Positions 16,663 through 24,100 of a stretch of DNA of 64,000 bases are shown piece after piece (the first letter of the stretch is position 1; each line of letters opens with the position of its first letter). The position numbers and the translations under genes were made by a program. The DNA is from CAVSRC01 sp963732845 (lineage in GTDB: Bacteria > Pseudomonadota > Alphaproteobacteria > Rhizobiales > Kaistiaceae), in the NCBI GenBank assembly GCA_963732845.1, contig CAVTBE010000001.1:33493-97492 (forward strand), in the 5' to 3' direction. Below the pieces are notes generated by a model. It was not told where the DNA came from and searched no databases. It saw nothing but the letters and a program-made list of their open reading frames with translations.

Positions 16663-17688
16663 ATGGGCACTGACGCCGTTCACACTATGCAGGATTTCGC
16701 GCGACTGATCGGACTGTCGCGTCCGACCGTGTCGCGCTTTTTCGCCGATCCCGACTCGGTGCGCCCGCGCACGCGCAAGCTGATCGAAGAGGGCATCCGC
16801 CGCTACGGCTACAGCCCGAACTTCTTCGCCTCCAATCTCACGCGCCGCTCGCCCCGCGCCATCGGCATCATCGTCCCGTCGATCATCGATCCGTTCTTCG
16901 GCGACCTGGTGAGCACGATTGAACTCTATGCCGAGGATCGCGGCTATCTCACCGTGCTGCAGTGTTCCCACAACGACACTGCTCTGGAACGGCGGGCGCT
17001 TTCCCGGTTGATGGCGATGGACGTTGCAGGAATCGCGATGGCCCCCCTCGGATTCCGCTCCGATATCGCCGCGGTTGAGCACGCGATGCAGCAGGTGCCG
17101 ATCCTCTTCATGGACTCGCGCTTGCGTGCCGGGGTGCCCTATGTCGGCACCAACAATCGAACGAGCATGGCGCTCATGGTGGATTATCTGTGCCGCTCCG
17201 GTTCGCCGCCGGCGCTGTTCACCATGCCGGCGGTGAACGCCAACATAGTGGAACGGTCGGCGGCCTACTGCGATCGCATGCGCGAACTCGGTCACGAGCC
17301 GCGCATCCTCAATCCCGAGGACGGACCGGTTGGCGACGATTACGAACGCTACGGCTTCGAGCGGTTCCTCAGCTTGCCTTCCGATAGGCTGGCTGGCGTC
17401 GATACCATCATGTGTTCGAACGATCGGGTTGCGTTCGGACTGTTGGCAGCGGCAAATCGGTTAGGAATCAGTGTCGGAGCCGGGCCAGGCAACCAGCTGC
17501 GCGTCGGTTCGCACGATGGTCAGCGCTTCGGCGCTTTTGCCTCGCCCTCGCTCACTACCTCGGGGCAGAACATCCGCGGAATTGGGGAATTGGTGGCCAA
17601 GACTCTGATAAACCTGGAGAATGGCGGCGAACTTCCACAGGAAGATATTCTTCTCGACGGAACCCTGATCTTCCGCGACTCCGCCTAG
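16663..17688 (+). CDS. LacI family transcriptional regulator
   Basis: The ATG at 16663 places the helix-turn-helix near residues 9-30 (MQDFARLIGLSRPTVSRFF), giving 341 residues; a second ATG at 16687 is possible. The ligand-binding domain follows (GIIVPSIIDPFFGDLV). It is the only plus-strand gene between the kinase side and the transporter side of a catabolic locus and is bracketed by the 33-bp repeats. It is the likely repressor of both flanks, using the palindromes upstream of its start. The inducer is unknown. Confidence 0.9.
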   Translation: MGTDAVHTMQDFARLIGLSRPTVSRFFADPDSVRPRTRKLIEEGIRRYGYSPNFFASNLTRRSPRAIGIIVPSIIDPFFGDLVSTIELYAEDRGYLTVLQCSHNDTALERRALSRLMAMDVAGIAMAPLGFRSDIAAVEHAMQQVPILFMDSRLRAGVPYVGTNNRTSMALMVDYLCRSGSPPALFTMPAVNANIVERSAAYCDRMRELGHEPRILNPEDGPVGDDYERYGFERFLSLPSDRLAGVDTIMCSNDRVAFGLLAAANRLGISVGAGPGNQLRVGSHDGQRFGAFASPSLTTSGQNIRGIGELVAKTLINLENGGELPQEDILLDGTLIFRDSA

Positions 17689-17733
17689 ACTAGTGAAGTT
17701 CATCGCGCGGCGGTGGCCGAGAGCAGCGGCAAC

Positions 17734-17766
17734 GAGATGCTGTCAGCGGTGGGCTGCCGACGTCAT
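17734..17766 (+). repeat. 33-bp direct repeat, copy B
   Basis: This is the partner of 16220-16252. It spans the stop codon of the FGGY kinase (17763-17765) and 29 nt beyond it. The near identity outside the coding sequence, against the weak similarity inside it, suggests either gene conversion or a short mobile repeat. Confidence 0.85.
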
Positions 17767-19316
17767 TCCGACGCGGTCCGAGTTGCCTCACCGGCAATCC
17801 CCGACAATTTCGAGTCGACCGGCCACAAAATCGGCTGCAGCTGGTCGAACACGGATCGCCGCATGTTTTGATAAAGTCCGACCAGATTTTCATCTGGCTC
17901 GACCGAATGCTCGCGACGATCGAGCGCAGCAAGCGCCGCCTCGAGATCAGGCCATGATCCACCGGCAACGCCGCCGAGCAGGGCGACGCCCAGCGCCGTC
18001 GCTTCCGGCACGTCGACCACGGTCACCGGCCGCCCGAAGGCGCTGGCCTTGATCTTGGCCAGCAGCCGGTTGCGCGAGCCGCCGGCGATCAGAAGAATCC
18101 GGTCGGGCGCGGGAACCCCGGCAAGGCCGGCAAACGCGTCGACGACGAAAGCCGCCCGCATCGCCAGCCCCTCGAGGACCGCGCGATACAGCATTCCGCG
18201 CGTGGCATTGTTCGACAGCCCGATGAAGGCGCCGCGCACCGGGTGCTCGGGGTCGGACGAGTTGGTGCCGACCATATGCGGCAGGAACACGATGCCCCCG
18301 CTCCCCGGCGCAACGCTCTCGCCCTCGGCGATCAGCGGCTCGTGCGGCGGATGGCCGACCAGCCCGCGGAACCACTCCATCGTGCCGCCGGCGAAAGCGA
18401 CGCTGGCGCCGAGGTAGAACAGCGAATGCTGGGCCTCGAAGGCGCCCTGGAACAGGTTCAGCTTCGGCACCATGGGGTCGGTCGACGACTGCGCCATGGC
18501 CAGCAGCATGGCTTCAGCGGTTCCGATGCTGTCGACCATGGTTCCCTGCTGGGCCATGCCGACAGCCATTCCCCCGCTGACATGATCGTGGGCGCCGACC
18601 CCGACCACCGGCGTGCCGGCGATGCCGGTTGCCGCGAGGATGTCGGGACGCACCGGCCCAAGCGGTGTGCCGCTCGCCCTGAGCGGCGGCAGGACCGACG
18701 CATCGAAACCGGTGAGGCCGATGAGCTCGTCCGACCACCGGCGCTGGCGCAGATCGAGATAGAGCGTGCGCGAGGCGATCGAGAAGTCGGTCGCCACTTC
18801 GCCCGACAGACGGAAGGCGATCCAGTCCGCCATCAGCAGGACCTTGCGCGTCTGCCGCATGGCGTCCGGCCAATGCGTCCGCATCCATATCAGCTTGCAG
18901 AGCGTGAAGATCTTGTCGAGCTGCAGACCGGTGATCTCGAAGATCCGTTCGGCCCCGACGGTCTCGCGCAGCCTCTCGGCAACGCCTTCCGTGCGCCCAT
19001 CGAACCAGGCAATCGACGGCGCCAGCGACCGCCCGGCCTCGTCGACCAGGACGCAGCTCTCGCCAATGCTGGCAACCGCGATTCCGACGACCGGGCGGCC
19101 GGCAAGCGCGCCGGCAACTTCGCCGAGACACTCGACGACGGCGGCAAAGATGGCATCCGGGTCGTACTCGCACCCATCCGGCGGAATACGCGTTACCGGC
19201 GTCGGCCGACGCGCCTCCGCCGCCTGATTCCCGTGCCCGTCAAAGGCCAGCGCGCGAACCGTCTGGGTGCCGACGTCGATGCCAATCAGGAAAGGCGGTT
19301 CGAAGCGATCGGTCAT
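17763..19316 (-). CDS. FGGY family carbohydrate kinase
   Basis: The 517-residue protein opens with GIDVGTQTVRALAFD, the phosphate-1 motif of the FGGY/actin-ATPase superfamily. It also shows GIAVASIGESCVLVDE, GVGAHDHVSGGMAVG and, near 400, LLIAGGSRNRLLAKIKASAF, which is the adenosine motif. Size and motifs match xylulokinase/fuculokinase-like enzymes. It sits 40 nt downstream of the aldolase gene. The logical role is phosphorylation of a ketose made by the AGE-type isomerase, to be cleaved by that aldolase. The sugar cannot be named from sequence. Confidence 0.9.
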   Translation of the reverse strand: MTDRFEPPFLIGIDVGTQTVRALAFDGHGNQAAEARRPTPVTRIPPDGCEYDPDAIFAAVVECLGEVAGALAGRPVVGIAVASIGESCVLVDEAGRSLAPSIAWFDGRTEGVAERLRETVGAERIFEITGLQLDKIFTLCKLIWMRTHWPDAMRQTRKVLLMADWIAFRLSGEVATDFSIASRTLYLDLRQRRWSDELIGLTGFDASVLPPLRASGTPLGPVRPDILAATGIAGTPVVGVGAHDHVSGGMAVGMAQQGTMVDSIGTAEAMLLAMAQSSTDPMVPKLNLFQGAFEAQHSLFYLGASVAFAGGTMEWFRGLVGHPPHEPLIAEGESVAPGSGGIVFLPHMVGTNSSDPEHPVRGAFIGLSNNATRGMLYRAVLEGLAMRAAFVVDAFAGLAGVPAPDRILLIAGGSRNRLLAKIKASAFGRPVTVVDVPEATALGVALLGGVAGGSWPDLEAALAALDRREHSVEPDENLVGLYQNMRRSVFDQLQPILWPVDSKLSGIAGEATRTASE

Positions 19317-19356
19317 GCGTTTAGGCCGTCTACTGGGCGCCTCGGACCGGCTGTCA

Positions 19357-20343
19357 TCAGCCCTTCAGTACCGGATCGGTGATCATCATGTCCTCGGCAA
19401 GCGGACGGTCGGGCGCAAGCTTGTTCTTCGTCAGATGGTCGTGATAGGCGCCGACCGCATCGTCCGGCTTGACCTGCCCCTCGACCACGGCGCGCATCAG
19501 GCGGACGAGCGCGATCGAATCCTCCGCGAGGTTGACCTTCCGGCCGAACAGGGCGACGCGCGCGCCATACTTGGAGGCCTGCGCGACGAGCTCGAAGGTA
19601 TCGCGCGTCGTACCCCTGCCGCCGCCCAGAATGCCCGGAACCAGGTGCCCCGGATCGTATGAGGCAAGCTCCTCCATGGCGCGCGCGCCGTTGTACTGGA
19701 GCTTCAGGAACTGCGGCTGGTCGGCGCTCATCACGCCGGCAAGCGTGCGCACGATGTTGTCGTTGATGAAGGCGCCGATATCGCCGCCGTCGGTGAGGTG
19801 GATGTCGAAGGCCGGGTTGAACACTTCCAGGAAGTGCCGCATGCCGTGCTCGGCTGCCTCCGCCCGGAAGGCCGAATAGGCCTCTGCGTTCTCGGCGTCG
19901 ATATCGACTTCGTTGGAGAAGGTGATCGAATAGAGGCCGAGATCGGTGATCTTGCGCGCCTGATCGATACGGGCCGTGCGGTGATGGCGCGACGGCTCCT
20001 CCTTGTAGCGCCCGCCGCGCGCCGACCAGATGTCGGTGGTGTCGTTGAGGCGGATGGCCGGGGTCACCGGGCTGTCCGCGAACAGGCCCTCCCCCGACAG
20101 CCGTTCGGCCGTCGATGCCGACATCAGCATGATGTCGACCAGCCCCGAGCGGGTCATCGCCCGCATGCGTTCCAGATACACCTCGCGCGTGGCCAGACGC
20201 CCGGGTTTGGCCCGGTCGGGTCCCGGGGCGGCCGTCCCGAAGCCGATATCGGCGTCCTTGGCGTCGGCAATGATGAAGTCAGCAGGGGTGTAGCCGCCGT
20301 CTTTGATGCGGCCGAGTTTCTGGTCGAGGCTCTTTTTATTCAT
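19357..20343 (-). CDS. Class I (Schiff-base) aldolase, DeoC/LacD-like
   Basis: The 328 residues look like a (beta/alpha)8 class I aldolase: an early acidic segment (ADFIIADAKDADIGFG), a central ITFSNEVDIDAENAEAY, a FLKLQYNGA segment whose lysine is the likely Schiff-base residue, and GILGGGRGTTRDTFE as phosphate-binding loop. It lies between dhaL (112 nt gap) and the FGGY kinase. It most likely splits a ketose phosphate into dihydroxyacetone phosphate, or another C3 unit, and an aldehyde. The family assignment is by pattern and the substrate is open. Confidence 0.75.
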   Translation of the reverse strand: MNKKSLDQKLGRIKDGGYTPADFIIADAKDADIGFGTAAPGPDRAKPGRLATREVYLERMRAMTRSGLVDIMLMSASTAERLSGEGLFADSPVTPAIRLNDTTDIWSARGGRYKEEPSRHHRTARIDQARKITDLGLYSITFSNEVDIDAENAEAYSAFRAEAAEHGMRHFLEVFNPAFDIHLTDGGDIGAFINDNIVRTLAGVMSADQPQFLKLQYNGARAMEELASYDPGHLVPGILGGGRGTTRDTFELVAQASKYGARVALFGRKVNLAEDSIALVRLMRAVVEGQVKPDDAVGAYHDHLTKNKLAPDRPLAEDMMITDPVLKG

Positions 20344-20455
20344 TGTTATCTGGTCCTGATGCCGCCGATTTGGTGCGGGTGGGAGGGGTACGGCGGGCGC
20401 TCATCGTTCCGACGGAAAGGTCCGACATGTCAATGCGTCCCAGTGCCGTCGATTT

Positions 20456-21067
20456 TCACGTCCTGCGGTTGAATCCGTCGAGCAGCCGGCGCACCGCCAG
20501 CATGCCCGGATCGTCCATGCCAACGCTCTTGTCGCCGAACATGCGGGCACGGCCGAGCCGGTTCGGCTTGTCGCGGAATTCGTCCAGTGCGGCAGTCGCG
20601 GCGCGATCGGCCGCGGCGAGGATCGCCGCCGGATCGGCCAGCCCCTCCGTCGCCCTAGCGATCGCATCGAGGCTGTCGAGGACGCTTTTGGCGCCGAGCT
20701 CGCCGCGGCCACGGGCGAGCATGGCGTCGCGCGCCCCGGCGACGATGGCCGAGATCTCCGACCAGTCGGCCTCGGTGCGCCCCTTGGTTGCCTTGGCGGC
20801 GCTCATGAAGGCGGTTGCCACCAGTGTCCCGAACGAGGACGAGGAGACCCGCTGGAAGGCCTTGGAACAACCGAGAAACGCCTGACCGAGATCGTCGCCA
20901 AAGCCGGCCGCATCCTCGGCGACCGCTGAAAATCCGTTGGCGACGGTGATGCCGAGATCGCCGTCGCCGAGCTTGCCGTCCTGGGCGTTCAATTCGTCGC
21001 GTGCGGCAACCGCCGCTTCGGCAACGGTGCCGGCGGCGGCTTTGAGGCTGGCTGCTGTGAAACCCAT
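20456..21067 (-). CDS. dhaL: Dihydroxyacetone kinase subunit DhaL-like
   Basis: The 203 residues form the all-helical ATP-binding DhaL domain. The Mg-ATP motif reads LGDGDLGITV near residues 32-41 (GDGD with L-G in place of the more common H-G), and a second part reads SSSFGTLVATAF. It starts 13 nt after dhaK. With no DhaM in the window, the pair probably uses ATP directly. Close relatives phosphorylate dihydroxyacetone or C4 ketoses such as erythrulose; the context (kinase plus aldolase) does not settle which. Confidence 0.88.
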   Translation of the reverse strand: MGFTAASLKAAAGTVAEAAVAARDELNAQDGKLGDGDLGITVANGFSAVAEDAAGFGDDLGQAFLGCSKAFQRVSSSSFGTLVATAFMSAAKATKGRTEADWSEISAIVAGARDAMLARGRGELGAKSVLDSLDAIARATEGLADPAAILAAADRAATAALDEFRDKPNRLGRARMFGDKSVGMDDPGMLAVRRLLDGFNRRT

Positions 21068-21080
21068 GGATCGGCCCTAG

Positions 21081-22079
21081 TCAGTTCACCGTCCAGAAGG
21101 CGCAATGAGCGGGCGCCTTCAAGGCGCGCTCAAGCTCGCCGTCGAGGCGACAGACGGTAATCGAGGCGCCCGACATTTCCATCGAGGTGGCGTAACGGCC
21201 GACCAGCGGCATGACGATGGTCACGCCACGCTCGCCGATCCGCCGGGCCACCGTGCGATACATGATGTAGAGCTCCTCGAGCGGCGTTGCGCCCAGCGAA
21301 TTGACCAGCACCGACCAATGGTCGCCTTGAGGCGGATCAAGATCGGCGAAAATTCTGTCCATCATCTCGTTGGTGATCTCGTCGGCCGGCTTCAGCGTGT
21401 CGCGCCAGATGCCCGGCTCGCCGTGGATGCCAATGCCCATTTCCATCTCGCCCTCGCCGATCTCGAAGGTCGGCTTGCCCGCCTCGGGCACGATGCACGG
21501 GGTCAGCGCCATGCCGATCGAGCGGCAGGAATCGGCGGCCTTCTGGGCAATCGCGGTGACCGCGTCGAGGTCAGCCTTCTCCTCGGCAAGAGCGCCAGCG
21601 ATCTTGAAGGCGTAGACCATGCCGGCGACGCCGCGGCGCTTCTCTGCCTCCGCCGGCGGCGCCGAGGCGATATCGTCGGCGAGCAGCACCGTGGTCGAGC
21701 GGATGTCGTCTTCCATCTCGACCATTTCGCCGGCCATGTCGAAATTCATGACGTCGCCGCCGTAATTGCCGTAGAGGCGCAGCACACCGGCGCCGCCATG
21801 GGCGTGCCGCATGGCGGAGGCCATCTGCTCGGCCGAGGGCGAGGCAAAGACATTGCCGATCGCCGCCGCGTCGAGCAGCCCCTTGCCGACATAGCCGGTG
21901 AACACCGGCAGATGCCCGGACCCGCCGGCGGTGACGATGCCGACCTTGCCGGCGACGGCCCCGCCCGTGCGCGTGATCACGCGCGGCTCGGGGCGCGCAT
22001 AGATCTCCGGGTGGGCCGCGACGAGACCCTCAAGCGTCTCGTCAACATAGCTGGCTGGGGTGTTCAGTATCTTCTTCAC
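21081..22079 (-). CDS. dhaK: Dihydroxyacetone kinase subunit DhaK-like
   Basis: The start is a GTG at 22079 behind GAGGAAGG. The 332 residues contain GIVTAGGSGHLPVFTGYVG near 47-65 and GIGIHGEPGI near 218-227. The histidine of the latter binds the ketone substrate covalently as a hemiaminal in DhaK enzymes. NYGGDVMNFDMA is also conserved. It is the first gene of the dhaK-dhaL-aldolase-kinase unit. It gives the locus a way to phosphorylate a free C3 or C4 ketose left after aldol cleavage. Confidence 0.92.
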   Translation of the reverse strand: MKKILNTPASYVDETLEGLVAAHPEIYARPEPRVITRTGGAVAGKVGIVTAGGSGHLPVFTGYVGKGLLDAAAIGNVFASPSAEQMASAMRHAHGGAGVLRLYGNYGGDVMNFDMAGEMVEMEDDIRSTTVLLADDIASAPPAEAEKRRGVAGMVYAFKIAGALAEEKADLDAVTAIAQKAADSCRSIGMALTPCIVPEAGKPTFEIGEGEMEMGIGIHGEPGIWRDTLKPADEITNEMMDRIFADLDPPQGDHWSVLVNSLGATPLEELYIMYRTVARRIGERGVTIVMPLVGRYATSMEMSGASITVCRLDGELERALKAPAHCAFWTVN

Positions 22080-22129
22080 GTCGGCCTTCCTCTTATTCCT
22101 GCCGGGTGGACGTCTTGCTGACGCGCTTT

Positions 22130-22140
22130 TTGCGCGCGAA
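22130..22140. promoter_or_regulatory. Possible operator before dhaK
   Basis: TTGCGCGCGAA lies 51 nt upstream of the dhaK GTG and resembles the perfect palindrome TTACGCGCGTAA near lacI at 16539. It would place the dhaK operon under the same repressor. The match is imperfect. Confidence 0.3.
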
Positions 22141-22209
22141 TGCTAACGCAGCGCGCTGGTCATCGCCATCTTCGTCCTTGTCACACCGCGGCGGCGATTG
22201 GCGCATCGC

Positions 22210-23064
22210 TCACGCCCCCCGGGGCTGCGCCACCGCCGCCCCGCCGGTCGCGATCGCGACATGATAGTCGAGCGTCGACCTGACGCCGGCACCGGTGAAG
22301 GAGAAGCCGCCTTCGATGGGCATGGTGCCGGCCTGCGTCGGCGCCGCTGAGAGCGCCACGTGGCCGTCCGCCACCCGCGTGCCGTGGGTCACGTCCCAGC
22401 CGCGCCAGCCCGCGCCCGGCAGGAAAACCTCGGCCCAGGCATGCAGATGCCGCCGGCCGTCCTCCACGGCCGGACGCGCCTGATAACCGCTGACGAAACG
22501 GCTAGCCAGGCCAAGCGCCCGGCTGGCCTCGAGGAACAGCACGGTCACGTCGCGGCAGGCCCCTTCGCGCAGGGTCAACGTCTCCTGTGCCGTGCGCGCA
22601 TGGCCCTCCGGCCGGATGCCGAGATCGGTGCGCTCGCAGATATCCTCCGCCAGCCGATCGAGGAAGACGATGGCATCGCCGCCCGCCTCCACCGCCAGCG
22701 CCTCGGCATAGCTGCGCACCTCCGCGCCGGCGGAGAAGCCGCGACAGGCCTCGCGGCCGTCGGCAGCCGGCGCCCAGGGCAGCCGATCGCGTTGCGGCGC
22801 CAGCGGAGCCGGTACCTCGGTGTCGAGATCGAAGCGGCTCACCACGCTGAACAGCGTCGTCGCGCCGGAAAAGACGAGCCGCGCGATGCGGTTGCCCCAG
22901 GCATCGGCCTCCTCGCGGCGCTCGGCCGGCTCCGGCGTGATCTCCAGCCGCTCCGCCTGCAGACGGATCGCACCGGTGCGCGGCGACAGCCGCAGCACGT
23001 GCGGACCCAGCATGACCGGCGCGTCGTAGCGATAGGCTGTTTCGTGGGTGACGCTGAAATGCAT
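22210..23064 (-). CDS. Transglutaminase-like cysteine protease family protein
   Basis: The ATG at 23064 (MHFSVTHETAYRYD) is the family-typical N-terminus, giving 284 residues. An N-terminal beta-rich domain (bacterial transglutaminase-like N) is followed by the catalytic core: cysteine in LREGACRDVTVLF, histidine in HLHAWAEVFLPG and aspartate in WDVTHGT. Proteins of this type are widespread in alphaproteobacteria, usually cytoplasmic, and most have no known substrate. It has no evident functional tie to its neighbours. Confidence 0.88.
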   Translation of the reverse strand: MHFSVTHETAYRYDAPVMLGPHVLRLSPRTGAIRLQAERLEITPEPAERREEADAWGNRIARLVFSGATTLFSVVSRFDLDTEVPAPLAPQRDRLPWAPAADGREACRGFSAGAEVRSYAEALAVEAGGDAIVFLDRLAEDICERTDLGIRPEGHARTAQETLTLREGACRDVTVLFLEASRALGLASRFVSGYQARPAVEDGRRHLHAWAEVFLPGAGWRGWDVTHGTRVADGHVALSAAPTQAGTMPIEGGFSFTGAGVRSTLDYHVAIATGGAAVAQPRGA

Positions 23065-23194
23065 GGGTGCCGACGATAGCCGCGCCGCGTTTCCCCGCAA
23101 GCCGCCAGCGTCCGGATCGCGTCATCCGCGTGGGTGAAGGTCACGAACGGCGCCATCGCCGCGAATGGCGCCTCGAAGCACACCACGCCGGCCC

Positions 23195-23896
23195 CTACCG
23201 GACGTTGCCGGCCTGGGCGCGCCGCGCCACGCCCTCCGACTGTCTGCACTGAATCAGATATTGCGTCGTGTTGGCCGTATGCATCTCCGTCGCCGCGACG
23301 GCTGCATCTTCATCATGGGCTCGGATTGCCTCGATGATGACCCAATGCTCCTTGCCGGCCCGCCGGGCACGCGCCAGCGAATTCGGAAACCGGTTGAACA
23401 GCGCATGGAGCAGATTGGTATATTTGGAATAGGTGGCGAGCGCCTCGGTGTTGAAATGGTGCTCGAAGCAGCGCGCGTGGAACTTGCGGTTCAGCCCGCG
23501 GCTCGCCACGAGCTCGCCTTTTTCCACCGCGCGATCGTACGCTTCCTGGATGGCAATGATTTCATCGAAGTCCGCCGGCGTGTGGTGCTGCACCAGCCAG
23601 CGGATGAGATACCCCTCCAGCAGCGACCGCAGTTCGAAGATGTCGCGCAGCAGAGGATCGTCGATGACCCGCACCGTGGCGCTCCGGTTCGGGTGGAGCA
23701 CGACGATGCCCTCGCCCTCGAGCTGGTGGAGGGCCTCGCGGATGGGGATCGCACTGGTCTTGTAGCGGGCGGCCAGTCCGGCTGCCTTCAATCGCTCCCC
23801 GGGCGCAAACACGCCGTCGATGATGTCCGCGCGGATGAGATCGCGGAGCCGCCCATTCCCCTGGTCGCCCTGCGTCTGATCGACGGTATCAGCCAT
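23195..23896 (-). CDS. GntR family regulator with FCD domain
   Basis: The start at 23896 gives 233 residues: a winged helix over residues 15-80 (LAARYKTSAIPIREALHQLEG) and a helical FCD ligand domain with the usual metal-binding histidines (RKFHARCFEHH, HTANTTQ). It is divergent from the large glycosidase-like gene at 24101, and the shared 204-nt gap holds an inverted repeat. It probably controls that gene and the transporter operon ending at 26192, whose promoter carries a similar repeat. Confidence 0.9.
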   Translation of the reverse strand: MADTVDQTQGDQGNGRLRDLIRADIIDGVFAPGERLKAAGLAARYKTSAIPIREALHQLEGEGIVVLHPNRSATVRVIDDPLLRDIFELRSLLEGYLIRWLVQHHTPADFDEIIAIQEAYDRAVEKGELVASRGLNRKFHARCFEHHFNTEALATYSKYTNLLHALFNRFPNSLARARRAGKEHWVIIEAIRAHDEDAAVAATEMHTANTTQYLIQCRQSEGVARRAQAGNVR

Positions 23897-23983
23897 GTCG
23901 CCCTGCCTCGCGCGTGCTCGCAACAGCCACCGCTTCTGCCACAACCGGCTCGCTCAAGCGACAATCAACGCACCGACGAAGCA

Positions 23984-24008
23984 AAATCGTATATCAAATT
24001 GCCGATTT
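23984..24008. promoter_or_regulatory. Inverted repeat AAATCG-N13-CGATTT, probable GntR operator
   Basis: AAATCG (23984-23989) and CGATTT (24003-24008) flank an A+T-rich spacer containing TATATC, in the gap between gntR and the divergent glycosidase-like gene. A related dyad, AAATCGC...GCGATTT with TATA flanks, lies at 33622-33668 before the binding-protein gene of the same locus. Confidence 0.5.
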
Positions 24009-24100
24009 ATATGCATTATCCATCATGATTTCGATACAGTTTTGGTTCGTCCGGAGAGGCAGGACGCGCCGGATGGCTGCAATTGCGGGGTTGATCAATC

